From assembly GCA_003151275.1 (NCBI GenBank), contig PLXC01000042.1:1-64000 (forward strand): 64,000 bases of DNA. Direction: 5' to 3'. Positions 55,201-63,713 of this stretch are shown here, in pieces. Position 1 is the stretch's first letter, and every line of letters starts with the position of its first letter. The DNA comes from Candidatus Melainabacteria bacterium (GTDB lineage Bacteria > Cyanobacteriota > Vampirovibrionia > Obscuribacterales > Obscuribacteraceae). The notes under the pieces were generated by a model. That model ran no database searches. It had not been told where the DNA came from and was given only the letters and a program-made list of their open reading frames with translations. The translations under genes and the position numbers were made by a program.

Positions 55201-58200
55201 AGAAATTGTCGTAACTTCCGCTGGTCAAGCAAAATCTTGCACTTTCGATTTTGATAAAACTGGTGAATATTGGATCACGGCATTGGTTACTGATCGACAA
55301 GGTCGAGTTAATCGCTCAAGATCTTCTGTTCAAGTATTGAGCGCCGAACAAGTTGCGGAGTCTAATAAGAGAGATAAGTTCTCCGAAGATCAGCATCTGA
55401 GAGACATCGAATTAAAACTGAACAAAGAAAAATTTGTGCCGGGCGAGAGTGCGGAACTCAGCATAAAGGCTCCTTTCAAAGGAGGGCACGGTGTACTGGT
55501 GGTGCGAGGGGGACCATTTCTTGATGTGGTGCCATTTGCCGTCGACGACCAGGTCGCTAAAATTCTTTTGCCGATACGAGATACCTTCTACCCTCAGGTG
55601 GAGGTTGAAGTGCACATGGTAGGTGCAAATAGCGCCACAGGTTTTGGAGAGATTGAAGTGGACGTGCCTCCAGATCCGGTCGCCTTGCAATTGAAGGCTG
55701 TGGCTGAGGCAGACTCTTATCAGCCAGGTCAGTCAGTAAAAATCAAAGTCAGTCTACAAGACGCAAAGGGAAATTCTGCTGCCAACGGACAAGTAGCTAT
55801 TGCAGTCGTAGATGAGTCTATTCTTGCCCTGACTGACTATAAGTGGGTTAATCCACTATCAATTTTTTATTTCAACAAAGAGTTTTTTGGAGAGGTGATA
55901 ACTGAGCCCGATCTTATAAATTCTGACGATTTGAAGCCGCAATATATTTCGGCGCGCCCAAAGAGTGAACTTGCGTCATTGCCACCACCTAGCGCAATGC
56001 CGCCACCACCACTCCCGGCCCCAGCAGAAGGAAAGGCAGGGGGATTGGTACCGCCTCCCCCACCACGTCCTTATGGGCAACCAGGGCATGGCTTAGTCGG
56101 TGCACCAGTGGATCCTCGATACGGCCAATCGAACGAGTTTGGTTCTCCTGTTGACGATGTAGCCTTCCAGATTATTTCACGTGAAGGTCAGCAGCAAGTG
56201 AAGTTTAGGTCAGACCTCACGCCTCTTGCCTATTTCAATCCCGCTGTTCTAACCGATGCTGATGGCACCGCAACCGTGAGTTTTGTCCTGCCAGGAAACT
56301 TGACTCGCTATCGCATTATGGCGGTGGCAGTAAAAGGAGCGGGGCAGTTCGGATCGAGTGAATCTAATTTTACCGCTAGCTTACCGCTGATGGTGCGCCC
56401 ATCTGCACCGCGTTTTCTAAATTTCAAGGATGAATGCGAGATTCCATTTGTTGTTCAAAACAGTAGCTCGAAACCAATGAATGCTGAGTTGATCGTGCGA
56501 GCAACAAACCTCGTTTTGGACGCTCGGACGAAAGGGGATACAAATTTGCCTGCCGAAGGCAACGGCGCGGTAGCACCTCCTGGAGGGCTTGAGGGCGCAA
56601 ATCAACTGGCAGGCAGATCCTTTGAGATACCAGCAAACGATCGCGTCGAAATTCGTTTGCCTGTGGTGGCAAATTCAGGCGCCGAGGCGATAGTTCAAGT
56701 GGCAAGTTTTGCAGGTGTTGCTCATGATGCAACAGAAGTGACCATTCCACTGCAACCACCTGTAACAGCTGAAGCATTTGCAACTTACGGGCAAATTGAT
56801 GATGGTGCAATCGCTCAAAAGATCGTGGTGCCTGCGAATGTAATCAAGGAAGTTGGCGGGTTGGAAATCACTACTAGCAGCACAGCTATGCAGCAGTTAT
56901 TTGATGCAGGTGAATATTTAAAGAACTACCCTTTCAGTTGTTCCGAGCAACTGTCTTCGCAGATATTGGGACTTGGAGGACTCAAAGATCTGGTCTCACA
57001 ATTTCAATCTGAGACCGAAATTAAAGCTGGGGACTTTGAAACACTGCAGGTCAAAGATGTGACCGAACTTTCCAAACGACAACAATCAGATGGTGGTTTT
57101 GGACTTTGGACAAGAGATGAACCAACCAAATGGCCGTTTGTTTCGATTCAGTGTGCAAGAGCCTTGCTGCAGTCCTCCAAACATGGAATGCCTGTGCCTC
57201 AACGAACGCTTGAGCTATGCAAACAATACTTGCGAAAGATTGAAGATAGGATACCAACTGACTATGGTGTTCCTGAGCGAATTTCGCTGGCAGCATATGC
57301 TTTGAATGTTCGACTACAAATGAATGATCCGGATCCTGAACAGGCGCGTCAGTTGATGGCAAACGCGGTTCATCCGAAGAAATCAGCCCAGAAATCCACT
57401 ACCTCCAATTCGACAACTGCCAGTGAGCAAAGTTTGCAGGAATTACTTCCGCGGGTCATGTCTCTTGAGAGCATGGCATGGTTACTCCCCGTGTTAGCTG
57501 CTGATAGAAAGAGCGCTGAGCAGGTTCAGGCGATTCAAAACATTTTGGCTGAAAACATTAGTGAGACTAGTTCTACAGCCAACGTAAATGGATCACCATA
57601 TCAAGGACATTCCTACTTGATGTATTATTCGCCAAGTCGGCTAAATGCGGTTATTCTAGAGGCTTTAATTGCCAGTAAACCAGATAGCAATTTGATACCG
57701 AAGATGGTGAAGGGGTTGTTACTCCAACGTCGGAATGGCAGATGGTCGACTACTCAAGAAAACGCTTATTCACTTCTTGCTTTGAGCAAATATTTTGCTA
57801 CTTATGAAAAGGTAACTCCCGACTTTAATGCTCAATTCTGGCTTGGCGAAGTTGTTTCATCCGAAGAAAAATTTGCCGGTCGCAGTCTTGTCTCTAAAAC
57901 CATGAATATCCCCATGGAATTTCTCCAGTCACATACGAAGGATGAGCTGCTGACTTTAGCAAAGGAAGGATTGGGCCGACTTTATTACCGCATTGGTATG
58001 AAATACGCACCACAAGATCTGAAGCTGCCCGCCACGTCGCGAGGCTTCACGGTTGAACGAACTTATACGCCTGTGGACGCAGATTCCGATGTCACTCGCG
58101 ACGCCGCCGGTGTCTTGCATGTCAAAGCCGGATCCACTGTAAAGGTTACAATCAAGATCGATGCACCTGGCACGAGATACCACGTTGCTATGACGGATCC

Positions 58201-58504
58201 ATTCCCCGCTGGTTTCGAGGCCCTTAACCCCGCCACTGTAGGAACTCGCTCAGTGCCCGAAAACCTGATAGCTCCTAATTCACCTGGAGACCTCTGGCGT
58301 CTTGTATGGTTCGACCATCAGAACTTCAGAGACAATCAAGCGGAAGCATTTAGTTCAATTCTCTACAGTGGACAATGCGAATATACCTACTTCGCTCATG
58401 CCACCACTCCCGGTACATTTATTGTGCCACCATGCAAAGTGGAAGAGATGTATTCACCTGAAACGTTCGGGCGAACAGCAACAGAAGTGATAGTGATTAA
58501 CTAG
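52211..58504 (+). CDS. Very large alpha-2-macroglobulin family protein with thioester motif
   Basis: I start at ATG 52211, giving 2097 residues with a signal peptide (CLILLSICSLILPGTNLEAR); no lipobox is evident. The N-terminal third contains macroglobulin-like beta modules. At about 1220-1315 there is a Pro-rich insertion (PPPSAMPPPPLPAPAEG). Then come the bait-like and ANA-type segments (QVKFRSDLTPLAYFNPAVLT, MVRPSAPRFLNFKDE). The thioester domain has FSCSEQLSS with C1577 in CxEQ, so a reactive thioester can form. The C-terminus resembles a receptor-binding-like domain (TDPFPAGFEALNP). Bacterial members trap foreign proteases outside or in the periplasm, often beside pbpC, which is absent here. 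Its 3' end overlaps that of the response regulator by 8 bp. Confidence 0.92.
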   Translation: MTQLHQSNLPSMRRPYRLAKYFRSCLILLSICSLILPGTNLEARAQFAPQSLSVNEVKQSQAQTTPKQIIELSEDKSQSIQTDVAKVVQTKPLSPERLKELAVLLPPMRESVSKPIKFEAPSYTRHPPHTSDVIKLEFPPKTSDKTNKPSRISQSPLKILRVSHKGAVSSVAALTITFNQAMVPVTSAEVSNNVVPVKLSPLPPGVWHWLSTDTLEFRPTAKRFPNATTFKVAVSPGTTSLVGAKLTSAYQSLIETPAPRVEAFYLAKRNWDTTAISLAPVLVLKFNQPIDPAKTLQYVHAFVGNEKHQLRLATPDEIKKDAVGNIISDAMKTKCLFMRPTSDLPKNIQIQVIVAPGISSNEGPNAGHERQSFSFRTYSPFSVSPQKEEIRPIWQGENNRIDFSNELDMTVCRSSMFTVDPPVKNFKVQVENTGVFFQGDFRMGVTNTIRVSNMLRDIYGQYLSGTHAIRYRMAPRPASLSDPLGNFGQIVPRAKPVYHVLTFNEPAVKISIYEARLSDLQQFENAMKKFSEPKSRVEQLFSSFKLLSKRLVRTDAHTEVWNDTAIDLVPVLKNGATHFIMVVETSGKGNSSERYAQWVEYSPIRMSVFDDGKNLVAMVTDIRTGKPVSGAELVLLPRNSKQSTDKNGLTKFLLDNDKQSFLACHFENQTTILPHSGGWKCLPENGRFVSYQNTDRNLYRPGETVHVNGLLRWVDWDKNGELTTPNQLTEVTYTVKSSDSTELAKGQVKIDKNGGFAFYFAVPQIVELGYCEVSLTAVGSARRLPASRLGEVGFQVQEFRRPEFELALSSNKSNMILGDVASLTATGNYRTGNPLPHAKVHWNVRSRTAYFKPKGLDGYSFDQSRRYNSDGSDNVKNEASAVLDGLSDVAGTDILQIKCKSLARIEPVTLTVEATVQDVNRQEWSQSTSVLVHPADVYVGVKPAQKYFTPQDPKTFDFVVSDLEGNVQPNYSVSLSASKLSDHVDKKTNKLVETLLQEIVVTSAGQAKSCTFDFDKTGEYWITALVTDRQGRVNRSRSSVQVLSAEQVAESNKRDKFSEDQHLRDIELKLNKEKFVPGESAELSIKAPFKGGHGVLVVRGGPFLDVVPFAVDDQVAKILLPIRDTFYPQVEVEVHMVGANSATGFGEIEVDVPPDPVALQLKAVAEADSYQPGQSVKIKVSLQDAKGNSAANGQVAIAVVDESILALTDYKWVNPLSIFYFNKEFFGEVITEPDLINSDDLKPQYISARPKSELASLPPPSAMPPPPLPAPAEGKAGGLVPPPPPRPYGQPGHGLVGAPVDPRYGQSNEFGSPVDDVAFQIISREGQQQVKFRSDLTPLAYFNPAVLTDADGTATVSFVLPGNLTRYRIMAVAVKGAGQFGSSESNFTASLPLMVRPSAPRFLNFKDECEIPFVVQNSSSKPMNAELIVRATNLVLDARTKGDTNLPAEGNGAVAPPGGLEGANQLAGRSFEIPANDRVEIRLPVVANSGAEAIVQVASFAGVAHDATEVTIPLQPPVTAEAFATYGQIDDGAIAQKIVVPANVIKEVGGLEITTSSTAMQQLFDAGEYLKNYPFSCSEQLSSQILGLGGLKDLVSQFQSETEIKAGDFETLQVKDVTELSKRQQSDGGFGLWTRDEPTKWPFVSIQCARALLQSSKHGMPVPQRTLELCKQYLRKIEDRIPTDYGVPERISLAAYALNVRLQMNDPDPEQARQLMANAVHPKKSAQKSTTSNSTTASEQSLQELLPRVMSLESMAWLLPVLAADRKSAEQVQAIQNILAENISETSSTANVNGSPYQGHSYLMYYSPSRLNAVILEALIASKPDSNLIPKMVKGLLLQRRNGRWSTTQENAYSLLALSKYFATYEKVTPDFNAQFWLGEVVSSEEKFAGRSLVSKTMNIPMEFLQSHTKDELLTLAKEGLGRLYYRIGMKYAPQDLKLPATSRGFTVERTYTPVDADSDVTRDAAGVLHVKAGSTVKVTIKIDAPGTRYHVAMTDPFPAGFEALNPATVGTRSVPENLIAPNSPGDLWRLVWFDHQNFRDNQAEAFSSILYSGQCEYTYFAHATTPGTFIVPPCKVEEMYSPETFGRTATEVIVIN

Positions 58505-59171
58505 GTCGAATTCTGTAACCGACGCCTCGCACATTTTCGATGATTGATGGCTCACCGGCGGTGTCTAGCTGCTGGCGCAAACGGTGTATTGATTGTCTCA
58601 CTGTTTCTGGTCCGACTCCGGACTCGGCTGTCCAGACGTGATCCAAAAGCGCAGGGCTATCGAAAATCTCTTTGTTATTTCGCATCAAGAATTCGAGCAG
58701 CGAAAATTCTTTTGGGAACAGTTTTATTTCTTTGCTGCCCTGCATGACTGTGTGGTCTTGCGGGTTGAGCACGATGTTACCAACGCGAAGTTCGTTATCG
58801 GACAGTTGAGGGCTTCTTCTGAGAAGAGCGCGGATGCGTGCCGAAAACTCTTTCAATTCAAATGGCTTTGTCAAATAATCTTCGGCACCGGAATCCAACC
58901 CTTCTGTCTTCTCATCAATGTCACTCCTACCAGTCAGGATCAAAATTGGTGTTTTGCCGCCTTTTTTTCTGTAATCTCGGCAAACATCTACGCCGTTTTT
59001 GTCCGGCAAATCCCAGTCCAATACAACGGCGTCGCACTTGTATGTCTGAAGAAAGTACTCCGCCTCTAATCCGCTGTGCAGGATTTCGACTGTGTAATTT
59101 TCGTGGGTCAGCCAGTCATCAATGATGCCAGCCATTTCGAGATCATCTTCAACAACAAGAATCTTAGCCAT
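58497..59171 (-). CDS. OmpR/PhoB-family response regulator
   Basis: The 224-residue product has a receiver domain (residues 1-118; acidic pair in VVEDDLE, phosphoacceptor D51 in VVLDWDLPDKNG, T79 in ILTGRS, K101 in TKPF) and a winged-helix DNA-binding domain (about 130-222; VRQSIHRLRQQLD, NVRGVGYRI). It lies 8 bp after the histidine kinase gene, so both form a two-component pair. Regulated genes are not known; the converging macroglobulin gene and the phased boxes at 17466 are possible but unproven targets. Confidence 0.95.
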   Translation of the reverse strand: MAKILVVEDDLEMAGIIDDWLTHENYTVEILHSGLEAEYFLQTYKCDAVVLDWDLPDKNGVDVCRDYRKKGGKTPILILTGRSDIDEKTEGLDSGAEDYLTKPFELKEFSARIRALLRRSPQLSDNELRVGNIVLNPQDHTVMQGSKEIKLFPKEFSLLEFLMRNNKEIFDSPALLDHVWTAESGVGPETVRQSIHRLRQQLDTAGEPSIIENVRGVGYRIRPS

Positions 59172-59179
59172 GTTTGCGA

Positions 59180-61366
59180 TTATACTCGCGTTTGTAGGGG
59201 AATACGAAACCAGAATGTGCTGCCTTTGCCTTCCTCACTTTCTACCCCGATTTGCCCACCGTGCGCCTCGACGATCGCTTTGCAAATTGGCAGCCCAAGT
59301 CCTGTGCCTCTGCCACGTTTGCCGTCGGCGCTTTCCACTTGTTTGAATTTCTCAAAGACACTCTCCGACATGCCGGCCGGGATTCCTCGCCCGCAATCCT
59401 TAATCCGGACTTCAGCATGGTCGTCTTTGGTGCAGGCAGATATTTTGATGGAGGTATCCTTGGTGGAAAATTTGATCGCATTCGAAAGAAGATTAATCAC
59501 CACTTGCACCATTCTGCCGGCATCTGCCATCAATTCTGCGTCTTCGCACTGCACCTCGATTGCTACTTTTTGTTGGTCTGCATACGGACGTACCGAATCG
59601 ATAGATTGATTGATTATCGAGTTGAGGTTGCTCGGCTCTACGACAATTGTCAGCTTGCCTGATTCCATTTTTTCTAAGTCAAGAAGATTGTTTACCAGCC
59701 CTGTCAACCTTTGCACACTTTGTTGCGCGCTTGTGATTCTGATCGTACCTTTGTCGTTTAAATTCCCGTAAACGCCTTCCTCAACAAGTGACAGTGTCGC
59801 TTGAATCGCACCCAGTGGCGTTCTGAGATCGTGGCTGACCATAGCCACAAAATCTTGTTTCATCTGTTCTATTTCGCGGCGTTCGCTGATATCCTGAAGA
59901 CTGATTAGATAGTGCTCCGTTTCGAGATCTTCGAATTTGGTCAGCGTCAGTTCAACGGGAAATATCTGACCATTTTGTTTGATACCATTCCTCTCGGATG
60001 AGCGTCCGAGTGCATCTTTTTGCAATCCCTCCAAAATGGAACCAGATTCGGTGCCAGATTTTGGTGCTAAAAGTTTGGTGATCGTGCTGCCTGTTAATTC
60101 CGCTCCACTATATCCGAAAATTTCTTCGATCTTTGGATTGACAGACTCGATTGCTCCTGACGGAGCGACACTGATCGTTCCAACCGGCAGATGCTGAATT
60201 ATAGAGCGAATGCGTTCTTCACTGGCTTTGATCAAGTTCTCCGCTCGTTTGCGTTCAGTGATGTCGTGGGTGACACAAAAGAGTGATTTTTCGAGTTCAG
60301 ACCATCGACCCGTCCATAACATTTCGACCTGGTCTCTTTTCTTTTTCATCACCGATGTCTCGAACGTGCACTTGCCTCGCTCGACAATTGTTTTATCAAC
60401 AATTTGTCGTACTCTGTCAACATCTGTGATCGGCAAGATATCGATGTATCGACGTCCAATTAGTTCGTCTGGTGCATAGCCCCATACTGTTTTAGCCGCC
60501 GCACTGACTGCCGAAAAGCGTCCGTCAGAATCGACAGAGCAAATCACATCTAGTGCATTGGCTATGGTGGCACGCTCTTTTCTTGAAGCCTCTGCCAGAG
60601 CAGACGCCATTGTGTGAAATACTGAATCGAGTTTGGCAATCTCGTCATTGCCGCTGGTTTTTGGGTTGAGTTCCTCGCCAGCGGCTAGGCGGACTGCATT
60701 ATCCGTTAATAAATTGAGCCGCCTTCCGAAACTCTTGCCCACATATGTGGCCAAAATAATAGTGAGTAGAATGTTTAGGATTGTTCCGGCAATCAAGACA
60801 ATATTGATTACCGAATTGCCATCATCACTTGTTGATTCCTGCAACTTACGTGCGTCGTAAGTCAAAGCGTCAAGATCCTCTTTTAATTTGTTGTGCGATT
60901 CCTGAAGATGATCATAAAGCTGCATGGCCAGTCGATTGCCTTCATCAACTTGAGGACGATCAATGGCCAGCTTGCCGAGAGTGAGAATCTTGAATAACTT
61001 TGCAATAACTTCGTCGATCTTGGAAAGAATCTTGATCCCTTGAGGATCATTACCAACAAGGGCTCGCAAGTCGGTTTGAATTTTTACCGCTTCTTTGCAG
61101 GCTTTTTCATATCGGTCCAGAAATGCAGGCTCATGTCCGACGCTGTATCCACCTATGCCAAGCACAGCATCGTCCATGAACATCGCCAGTAGCTTGGACT
61201 GGGAGATCAGTGCCTTTGCCCGCTGTTCTTGACGAAGCTGGATATCAGCTTGTTTGAGCAAAATTGCCAGTGTGCCAGTGAACACCAATCCGAACACAAG
61301 TGGCACTGAGACCAGGATCATCAACTTCTGAGGTAACTTTAGCTTGAAATGCATGTTCTCAGACAA
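59180..61366 (-). CDS. Membrane sensor histidine kinase, CHASE3-like-HAMP-PAS-PAS
   Basis: The 728 residues carry a membrane helix (about 14-36), an outer helical sensor of about 155 residues, a second helix (VINIVLIAGTILNILLTIIL, about 190-211), HAMP (about 213-265), PAS domains at about 265-385 and 392-500, HisKA with H in VAMVSHDLRTPLGA (about 512), and HATPase (N box VVINLLSNAIKFS, G boxes DCGRGIPAG and GRGTGLGLPICKAI). All kinase motifs are intact. The signal could be read both outside, by the CHASE3-like part, and inside, by PAS. It is encoded just before its response regulator. Confidence 0.95.
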   Translation of the reverse strand: MSENMHFKLKLPQKLMILVSVPLVFGLVFTGTLAILLKQADIQLRQEQRAKALISQSKLLAMFMDDAVLGIGGYSVGHEPAFLDRYEKACKEAVKIQTDLRALVGNDPQGIKILSKIDEVIAKLFKILTLGKLAIDRPQVDEGNRLAMQLYDHLQESHNKLKEDLDALTYDARKLQESTSDDGNSVINIVLIAGTILNILLTIILATYVGKSFGRRLNLLTDNAVRLAAGEELNPKTSGNDEIAKLDSVFHTMASALAEASRKERATIANALDVICSVDSDGRFSAVSAAAKTVWGYAPDELIGRRYIDILPITDVDRVRQIVDKTIVERGKCTFETSVMKKKRDQVEMLWTGRWSELEKSLFCVTHDITERKRAENLIKASEERIRSIIQHLPVGTISVAPSGAIESVNPKIEEIFGYSGAELTGSTITKLLAPKSGTESGSILEGLQKDALGRSSERNGIKQNGQIFPVELTLTKFEDLETEHYLISLQDISERREIEQMKQDFVAMVSHDLRTPLGAIQATLSLVEEGVYGNLNDKGTIRITSAQQSVQRLTGLVNNLLDLEKMESGKLTIVVEPSNLNSIINQSIDSVRPYADQQKVAIEVQCEDAELMADAGRMVQVVINLLSNAIKFSTKDTSIKISACTKDDHAEVRIKDCGRGIPAGMSESVFEKFKQVESADGKRGRGTGLGLPICKAIVEAHGGQIGVESEEGKGSTFWFRIPLQTRV

Positions 61367-61411
61367 CGAGGAAATCTCTCCTAGTTTATCTGAAGTACGG
61401 TTTGACTATCC

Positions 61412-61888
61412 TTATTTTTTCTCCCAAGCTGGATCATTCTCACCCACGAAGCTAAGATCATACTCTTCATCGCTTACCGGGCATGATGCATTGCGGGGCG
61501 CGACAACTACCGGCTTTCCGTCTTGAAACCCGAGTGCTTCTGCTCTGCCTCTAGCACCAGATTGGGTCCATTCTTGGCCCAAAAACTCATCACGTCCAGC
61601 GGCATCGGGCATGTAGCTGCCGTGTCCGGTCGTGAGCCCTTGATCCCGTTCATCCATGATGCCCGCATTTATGCGACTGCATTTCTCAAAGCCGAAGTAC
61701 GGCGGTATGCTTGTGGTGCCTTCATCACCATAAATTATTTCTGCGTCACTCTTTGCTTGAAGTACAAAGCTGTCCATTATTGTTGGTGGAAGATGGTTGC
61801 GCCACTGCGATTCCGCGGCTAATGCTGGCGGAAGCACAGAAAAAGAGAGAACCATTAATAGTGGCATGTATGATAATTTGCTGTTCAT
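61412..61888 (-). CDS. Exported protein of unknown function
   Basis: I use ATG 61888, which follows AGGAAGTGCACC; the frame is open further but lacks a ribosome site. The signal peptide (MPLLMVLSFSVLPPALAAE) gives a mature protein of about 130 residues. It has two cysteines (FEKCSRIN and NASCPVSD) that could form a disulfide, and several Gly-Tyr and acidic stretches. No family recognised. It lies 45 bp upstream of the histidine kinase on the same strand and may share its transcript. Confidence 0.6.
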   Translation of the reverse strand: MNSKLSYMPLLMVLSFSVLPPALAAESQWRNHLPPTIMDSFVLQAKSDAEIIYGDEGTTSIPPYFGFEKCSRINAGIMDERDQGLTTGHGSYMPDAAGRDEFLGQEWTQSGARGRAEALGFQDGKPVVVAPRNASCPVSDEEYDLSFVGENDPAWEKK

Positions 61889-62032
61889 ATATGGTGCACT
61901 TCCTGTTTTACTGACCAATGCCGTACCACCGCGAGACCTTTGACACGATCCTGACTGAGTTTGCAAAACTATTCAGCCTAACTTCTATGCCGAAGCTTAA
62001 CTGGCTCGGGTCTCTCGCTGATACGTTAGTAA

Positions 62033-62374
62033 TTAGAGGATCGCTGCAATCGGAGCGACTTCTTTAACGACATCTTTCAAAAAGCCGAAGATACCGCCGC
62101 CGCTTTTTTGTTGTTGCGGCTGTTGCTGTTGTTGCTGTTGTTGTTGATCATTGCCACAATCTTGATCTTGATGGTTGAAAAATGGATTTGGAAGAATGCC
62201 AGCGCGAATCAAATTTTGCTCCATTTGACTAAACGTGGCCTTTTCGTTTTGTATTACTTCCTGCATCCCCTGCATAAAGTCATGTCCTGCTAATTCAGGT
62301 CTGCCGCGTTCGCAATGCTCACCACGATTTTGCTGGTGCTCTGGGCCTCTGCTGATTTCGTGATTTCTTGCCAT
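62033..62374 (-). CDS. Small Gln-rich protein with amphipathic C-terminus
   Basis: ATG 62374 has AAGGAG at ideal spacing. The 113 residues begin basic and His-rich (MARNHEISRGPEHQQNRGEH). A helix follows (MQGMQEVIQNEKATFSQMEQ), then a run of nine glutamines plus more Gln, and a hydrophobic end (GIFGFLKDVVKEVAPIAAIL) that may touch membranes. There is no signal peptide. It is an orphan; function unknown. The Gln run may vary in length. Confidence 0.65.
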   Translation of the reverse strand: MARNHEISRGPEHQQNRGEHCERGRPELAGHDFMQGMQEVIQNEKATFSQMEQNLIRAGILPNPFFNHQDQDCGNDQQQQQQQQQPQQQKSGGGIFGFLKDVVKEVAPIAAIL

Positions 62375-62397
62375 GGTAATAACTCCTTGCAAAACAG

Positions 62398-62414
62398 CGG
62401 TTGTCCCGCAACCG
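62398..62414 (-). promoter_or_regulatory. Leader hairpin before the Gln-rich protein gene
   Basis: CGGTTG and CAACCG form a 6-bp stem around CGGGA, ending 23 bases upstream of the start codon. CTGTTTTG follows before the ribosome site, so it could be an attenuator or a stabilising hairpin. Confidence 0.35.
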
Positions 62415-62567
62415 ATGAAGGTGGGATAGTAAAGTGATTATTGGAGCTCTCGGGTTAGAGCGGTTTCAAATTCAACGTGCAGTCATGTTAAGTGACCGAT
62501 TGTTATAACCGCGTGACAATGTTTAAACGCCACGAATTCGCTCTTACCGGATGCTCCTTTAAGTCTT

Positions 62568-62657
62568 GTCGTTTAGGGCAGGGATTTAAGGGACGAGACC
62601 GCGTAAGCGGTCAGTCTGATCTGACAGTGTTAGAGTCCCAGAGACTGTGCAAACGAC
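62568..62657. ncRNA. Candidate structured RNA with nested stems and possible pseudoknot
   Basis: All stems are perfect or nearly so. P1 is GTCGTTT 62568-62574 with AAACGAC 62651-62657. P2 is GGGAC 62590-62594 with GTCCC 62635-62639. P3 is GACCGC-GTAA-GCGGTC, 62597-62612. P4 is TCTGAC-AGT-GTTAGA, 62620-62634, with one G-U on the plus strand. AGTCT 62613-62617 lies between P3 and P4 and can pair with AGACT 62642-62646 just outside P2, which would be a pseudoknot. It sits in the 304-bp gap 62375-62678 between two minus-strand genes, which has no other gene. The strand is not settled. No known RNA family recognised; there is no T-run after it. Confidence 0.45.
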
Positions 62658-62678
62658 TATTTCGTAAGGCCACCCAGG

Positions 62679-63713
62679 TCATCCTTTAATGAATTTCAAA
62701 GAGTCCTTGAAAATACTTGAGTCAGTTTGACCTGCGGCTTGATTGATTTCAGAGTGCGAAAGGGGAACTACCTTAATGGAAACTTGTCCACCAGCCTTCG
62801 TTAAAGCGTCGGAAAATTTCTTGTGCTGAACCTGACAGGAAGCGCGCTTTTCGCCGCAGAACATGAGAAAGGGTGGATATTGTTTGCCGGGATGTATGGC
62901 AAGAGTTGGTGAGGCATCGGCAAGTGTTTTTGGATCGGTGCCGAATGCCGCATCGATCATGCCGCCGACAATGTTTGCTTCACGAGTGTCCTCAGCTTTT
63001 CTTTCTGCAAGGTTTAGGCTTGCAGTATCAAGGCTGATCACACCCTTTATATCTTTTAGCGTTAATCCCTTCTCTATAAGGTAGCGATCGTTCGTGGCTA
63101 GCAAATCAACCAACTGAGCACCGGCTGAGTGTCCCATTAGATAAAGGCGGTTTGGATCGCCACCAAATTCGGAGACATGGTTTTTGACCCAGGAAAACGC
63201 CAATGCGGTGTCTTGAATCTGTTGCGGATGCATCACTTTTGGTGCGAGGCGATAATTGACACTGATAAAAATTACGCCGTTTTCTGGATATACGTTACCC
63301 TTGTCGGCAATTCTGCCTTTGTCTCCGATGCTCCAGCCTCCACCATGCAGAAAGAAAACCACAGGCAGCGACTCTTTGGCGGTTTTCGGTGCGTAAATGT
63401 CCAAACGCTGAAGCGGATCGGTGCCGTAGGCTACGTCGCTAGTTACTTTGACATTAGCCTTGGCGGCCGACGGTGCGGTGGCCGATGGTGAGGTGCTTCC
63501 CCGTCGGGCGGCGGCACGTGCTCTCATGATTTGGATCATTTTTTCTCGACGCCCCTCTGAAGGTGATCCCGTCCCAATGGCTGAATCCTTGTCTTGAGCG
63601 TTCGCGATCAGCGGTGACATTGTGAAGTAAGTGGACCAAGCCAAAACAACAGCTATAGTTCGTAGCCTCATTGCGTACCTCATTATGGCGGACGTCCTAT
63701 AGGGTTCAGTCAT
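62679..63713 (-). CDS. Exported alpha/beta hydrolase (acetyl-esterase/BD-FAE type)
   Basis: ATG 63713 overlaps the stop of the previous gene as ATGA, which supports this start. A signal segment (TIAVVLAWSTYFTMSPLIAN) is followed by a Ser/Ala-rich linker with basic residues. The hydrolase domain has FFLHGGGWSIGDKG (oxyanion hole), ISVNYRLAPKV, GGDPNRLYLMGHSAGAQLVD (nucleophile Ser), and late Asp and His residues (LSHSE). 344 residues. Such enzymes remove acetyl or other acyl groups from sugars or split small esters. The substrate is unknown. Confidence 0.85.
   Translation of the reverse strand: MTEPYRTSAIMRYAMRLRTIAVVLAWSTYFTMSPLIANAQDKDSAIGTGSPSEGRREKMIQIMRARAAARRGSTSPSATAPSAAKANVKVTSDVAYGTDPLQRLDIYAPKTAKESLPVVFFLHGGGWSIGDKGRIADKGNVYPENGVIFISVNYRLAPKVMHPQQIQDTALAFSWVKNHVSEFGGDPNRLYLMGHSAGAQLVDLLATNDRYLIEKGLTLKDIKGVISLDTASLNLAERKAEDTREANIVGGMIDAAFGTDPKTLADASPTLAIHPGKQYPPFLMFCGEKRASCQVQHKKFSDALTKAGGQVSIKVVPLSHSEINQAAGQTDSSIFKDSLKFIKG

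Noticed and set aside
62492..62689. 65-codon plus-strand frame over the candidate RNA
   Set aside because: It has no ribosome site, and the strong complementary segments explain the sequence better as RNA structure.
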